NCBI GenBank assembly: GCA_035539855.1
Contig: DATLHO010000279.1
Location: forward strand, 1-6,013
Reading direction: 5' to 3'
DNA: 6,013 nucleotides
Source of the DNA: DATLHO01 sp035539855
Lineage (GTDB): Bacteria; Bacteroidota; Ignavibacteria; OLB7
This document shows positions 5,531-6,013 of this stretch, piece after piece. A program made the translations under genes and the position numbers. Each line of letters starts with the position of its first letter. Within the stretch, counting starts at the first letter, position 1. A model generated the notes under the pieces. It was not told the origin of the DNA, did no database searches, and worked only from the letters and a program-made list of their open reading frames with translations.

Positions 5531-5870
5531 GCAGAGGCTCGACATCGATCTCGTGCGGCAGGTTCTCCTGGGTCTCGAACGAGGCGAGGACCCTGAGAAG
5601 TTGCCTTCCGTTCGCGAAGCAAAGGTGCGGTACCATCAGTACCTGATGGCCGACGCCGGCTTCATTGATCGGCTCGTCATCACTGGTGGCGGGGCGACGC
5701 CCTGGCCCGCCGTGAGAATCACATGGGCAGGGCAGGAGTTCCTTCAGAATGCGCGATCGGACACGCTGTGGAGCAAGGGCAAGGCGAAGGTGATGTCGGG
5801 CGTCGGCACTCTATCGCTGGAGGCTTTGAAGGTGGCCCTGGCCGAGCTCGCGAAACAGGCGATGGGCTGA
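5520..5870 (+). CDS. DUF2513-like protein
   Basis: This 116-residue protein resembles the DUF2513 family, whose function is unknown and whose members are common in phages, integrative elements and other accessory DNA. The family pattern is visible in order: an N-terminal helix RLDIDLVRQVLLGLE (6-20), a helix with YHQYLMADAGFID (38-50) as in winged-helix folds, a beta/wing part VRITWAGQEFLQNARSDTLW (65-84) with the conserved W-x-G-x-EFL and R-x-D-x-x-W residues, and a C-terminal helix SLEALKVALAELAKQ (99-113). A DNA-binding or adaptor role is an inference from the winged-helix look, not shown. The start is fixed by GAGGTGA at 5510. It overlaps the upstream gene by 11 bp. By hand count about 78 percent of codons end in G or C, lower than in mscS or the aldehyde dehydrogenase gene. 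The family call comes from remembered patterns, not from a search. Confidence 0.75.
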   Translation: MPNEQRLDIDLVRQVLLGLERGEDPEKLPSVREAKVRYHQYLMADAGFIDRLVITGGGATPWPAVRITWAGQEFLQNARSDTLWSKGKAKVMSGVGTLSLEALKVALAELAKQAMG

Positions 5871-5892
5871 TCTCTGCCGGAGCCGTAATGGA

Positions 5893-5923
5893 AGAGCCGG
5901 GTCGCATTGTGTGACCCGGCTCT
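5893..5923. terminator. Hairpin, probable bidirectional terminator between convergent genes
   Basis: AGAGCCGGGTC (5893-5903) and GACCCGGCTCT (5913-5923) form a perfect 11 bp stem. The loop can close further by a C-G and a G-U pair, leaving five bases (ATTGT). It starts 22 bp after the stop of the DUF2513-like gene and lies between that gene and a probable gene end on the other strand. No T-run follows on the plus strand, and only TTCC follows on the minus strand, so it is not a textbook intrinsic terminator. Transcript end protection is another possible role. Confidence 0.6.
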
Positions 5924-5941
5924 CAAGTACCACACCCGCCC

Positions 5942-6013
5942 CTACCCCGCGAAGCCGACGTTCCTGCCAACGATGACCCGCCGCTTCATGTCCGCGCTGA
6001 CGCGCTTCTGTAC
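5942..6013 (-). CDS. Partial gene, C-terminal 23 residues, running off the right edge
   Basis: Reading the minus strand from the window edge, one frame is open for 23 codons to a TAG at 5944-5942. The residues, starting VQKRVSADMKRRV and ending VGRNVGFAG, are basic, and 22 of the 24 codons end in G or C, which is what coding DNA of this genome looks like. The hairpin at 5893-5923 sits just past the stop, as expected of a gene end. The piece is too short to identify a family. Other frames here are either stopped or show weaker third-position G/C preference. Confidence 0.45.
   Translation of the reverse strand, partial: VQKRVSADMKRRVIVGRNVGFAG

Noticed and set aside
5261..5870. Toxin-antitoxin pair
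   Set aside because: The small size and overlap fit, but no toxin or antitoxin motif is visible in either protein and DUF2513 has no established toxin role; it remains only a possibility.

Overview
The window is a 6 kb piece of a high-GC bacterial chromosome. The first 5.1 kb are tightly packed housekeeping and catabolic genes with very strong G/C preference at third codon positions. Queuosine synthesis, an MscS channel and an exported thioredoxin-TPR protein together suggest a Gram-negative bacterium. The phylum cannot be fixed from this sequence: Gemmatimonadota, Acidobacteriota or a similar high-GC lineage is only an inference. No rRNA, tRNA, CRISPR array, transposase or integrase is recognisable.

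Layout, left to right. (1) 1-423, plus strand: an unrecognised 140-residue protein, possibly cut by the window edge. (2) 433-1950, minus strand: an aldehyde dehydrogenase of the 2-hydroxymuconic / 2-aminomuconic semialdehyde dehydrogenase type with a complete set of catalytic and substrate-carboxylate residues. (3) 1951-2033: a short divergent intergenic region. (4) 2034-2849, plus strand: an MscS mechanosensitive channel. (5) 2861-4057, minus strand: an exported thioredoxin-fold protein with a helical/TPR-like C-terminal part. (6) 4129-5085, minus strand: queG, epoxyqueuosine reductase, 71 bp upstream of and codirectional with the thioredoxin-like gene. (7) 5086-5260: a 175 bp divergent intergenic region with a direct repeat and a palindrome. 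(8) 5261-5530 and 5520-5870, plus strand: a small overlapping two-gene operon made of an unrecognised 89-residue protein and a DUF2513-like protein. (9) 5893-5923: a strong hairpin. (10) 5942-6013, minus strand: the probable last 23 codons of a gene that runs off the right edge.

The genes up to 5085 do not form one pathway. They look like ordinary chromosomal neighbours: two convergent junctions of only 9 and 11 bp, one divergent promoter region, and one possible queG/thioredoxin-like transcription unit. The part to the right of queG differs. Its codon use is clearly more relaxed, its two small genes overlap by 11 bp with a good ribosome binding site inside the first gene, and DUF2513 proteins are mostly known from mobile and accessory DNA. 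This makes 5140-5930 the best candidate for acquired DNA and the only place where a little-described system could sit. The sequence alone does not show what the pair does.
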